Shown here: piece after piece, positions 63,829 through 64,000 of the stretch
Layout of the letters: each line of letters begins with the position of its first letter
Numbering within the stretch: position 1 is the stretch's first letter
Origin: Chryseobacterium paludis
GTDB lineage: Bacteria; Bacteroidota; Bacteroidia; Flavobacteriales; Weeksellaceae
Length of the DNA stretch: 64,000 nucleotides
Reading direction: 5' to 3'
Assembly: GCF_025403485.1 (NCBI RefSeq)
Contig: NZ_CP099966.1
Span: 868,001 to 932,000, forward strand
The notes under the pieces: generated by a model
What the model was told of the DNA's origin: nothing
Seen by the model: the letters and a program-made list of their open reading frames with translations, nothing else
Database searches by the model: none
Translations under genes and position numbers: made by a program

Positions 63829-63854
63829 AGGGCATTTCATTTTTGAAATGCCCT
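63829..63854 (-). terminator. terminator after the second peptide gene
   Basis: An 11-bp perfect stem (63829-63839 with 63844-63854) with a 4-nt loop and a weak T-rich tail, just past the stop at 63866. Confidence 0.7.
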
Positions 63855-63865
63855 CTCTTGATTTA

Positions 63866-64000
63866 TTAAGGCTTACATGGTAAAGATGCCCAGACACAGG
63901 TCCATTTTGGTGTGTCGTCTTCACCAATTATCATACAGGGCTTGAATCCTTGTGGACATTCCGGAGCACTGCCACCATTAATAGCTTTAAGATCTTTCAT
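63866..64000 (-). CDS. second bacteriocin-like peptide, probably cut by the window edge
   Basis: At least 44 residues are visible. An ATG sits exactly at the right edge (MKDLKAINGG), but by comparison with the neighbouring peptide the leader probably starts a few codons beyond the window. After Gly-Gly comes SAPECPQGFKPC, a middle with WTCVW, and LPCKP at the end. The cysteines (visible residues 15, 22, 35, 42) are spaced C-x6-C-x12-C-x6-C, one less in the middle than in its neighbour. APxC after Gly-Gly and LPC(K/R)P at the end are shared between the two. Confidence 0.75.
   Translation of the reverse strand: MKDLKAINGGSAPECPQGFKPCMIIGEDDTPKWTCVWASLPCKP

Noticed and set aside
1..64000. CRISPR arrays, tRNA or rRNA genes, insertion sequences and prophage genes
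   Set aside because: No array of identical spaced repeats, no cloverleaf-like sequence, no transposase or integrase and no phage structural gene was seen by eye; no search tool was run.

Overview
The window looks like chromosomal DNA from a Flavobacteriia member of the Bacteroidota, most likely Chryseobacterium or a close relative. The evidence is low GC content, SusC/SusD genes, C-terminal type IX secretion (T9SS) sorting domains, many 'SCN/SCD' lipoproteins, flavobacterial -7 promoter boxes of the form TAnnTTTG, and small double-glycine 'bacteriocin-like' peptides. I see no tRNA, rRNA, CRISPR array, insertion sequence or prophage. The genus is an inference from protein resemblance, not a computed result.

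Layout. 1-4.2 kb: the 3' end of ilvE, a GldI-like and a two-domain peptidyl-prolyl isomerase, a secreted aspartyl protease and a probably frameshifted small gene. 4.2-12.3 kb (minus strand): three tandem M28 peptidases, one split by a frameshift in an A8 run, then DUF1015, serA, serC and a ferredoxin. A LuxC-type acyl-CoA reductase diverges from the ferredoxin. 13.4-20.7 kb: Bax-inhibitor-1 and glyoxalase-like genes, a thioredoxin/peroxiredoxin group, an M16 protease and an aminotransferase. 20.8-30 kb: another M28 peptidase, rsmG, an overlapping lipoprotein/DUF922/AddB-like operon, a T9SS lipase-like protein and a glutaryl-CoA dehydrogenase-like enzyme.

30.2-42.9 kb is the main accessory locus, a polysaccharide utilization locus. 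It holds a Nudix-derived regulator, an MFS transporter, SusC, SusD, two GH30 enzymes, GH3 and GH16. The enzyme set points to beta-1,3/1,6-glucan (laminarin or fungal cell wall) as substrate. The proposed order of action is outer-membrane capture by SusCD, cutting by GH16 and GH30, hydrolysis to glucose by GH3, and import by the MFS protein under Nudix-regulator control.

43-59.8 kb is mostly housekeeping: fabI, tag, an SDR/HxlR pair, a nucleoside phosphorylase, a MauG-type cytochrome c peroxidase, a PhoX-like protein, an LRR protein, SUI1, gpmI, an acyl-ACP desaturase, map, a Gdx/SugE exporter and a Crp-type regulator. 60-63.5 kb: a LacI regulator with a PfkB sugar kinase behind a perfect palindrome, then era and DoxX. 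The right edge has two small double-glycine-leader peptides sharing a four-cysteine pattern.

The least ordinary signals are those cysteine peptides, a family of intergenic inverted repeats built from 8-bp units (three clear copies), and the A8 frameshift separating a signal peptide from its peptidase.
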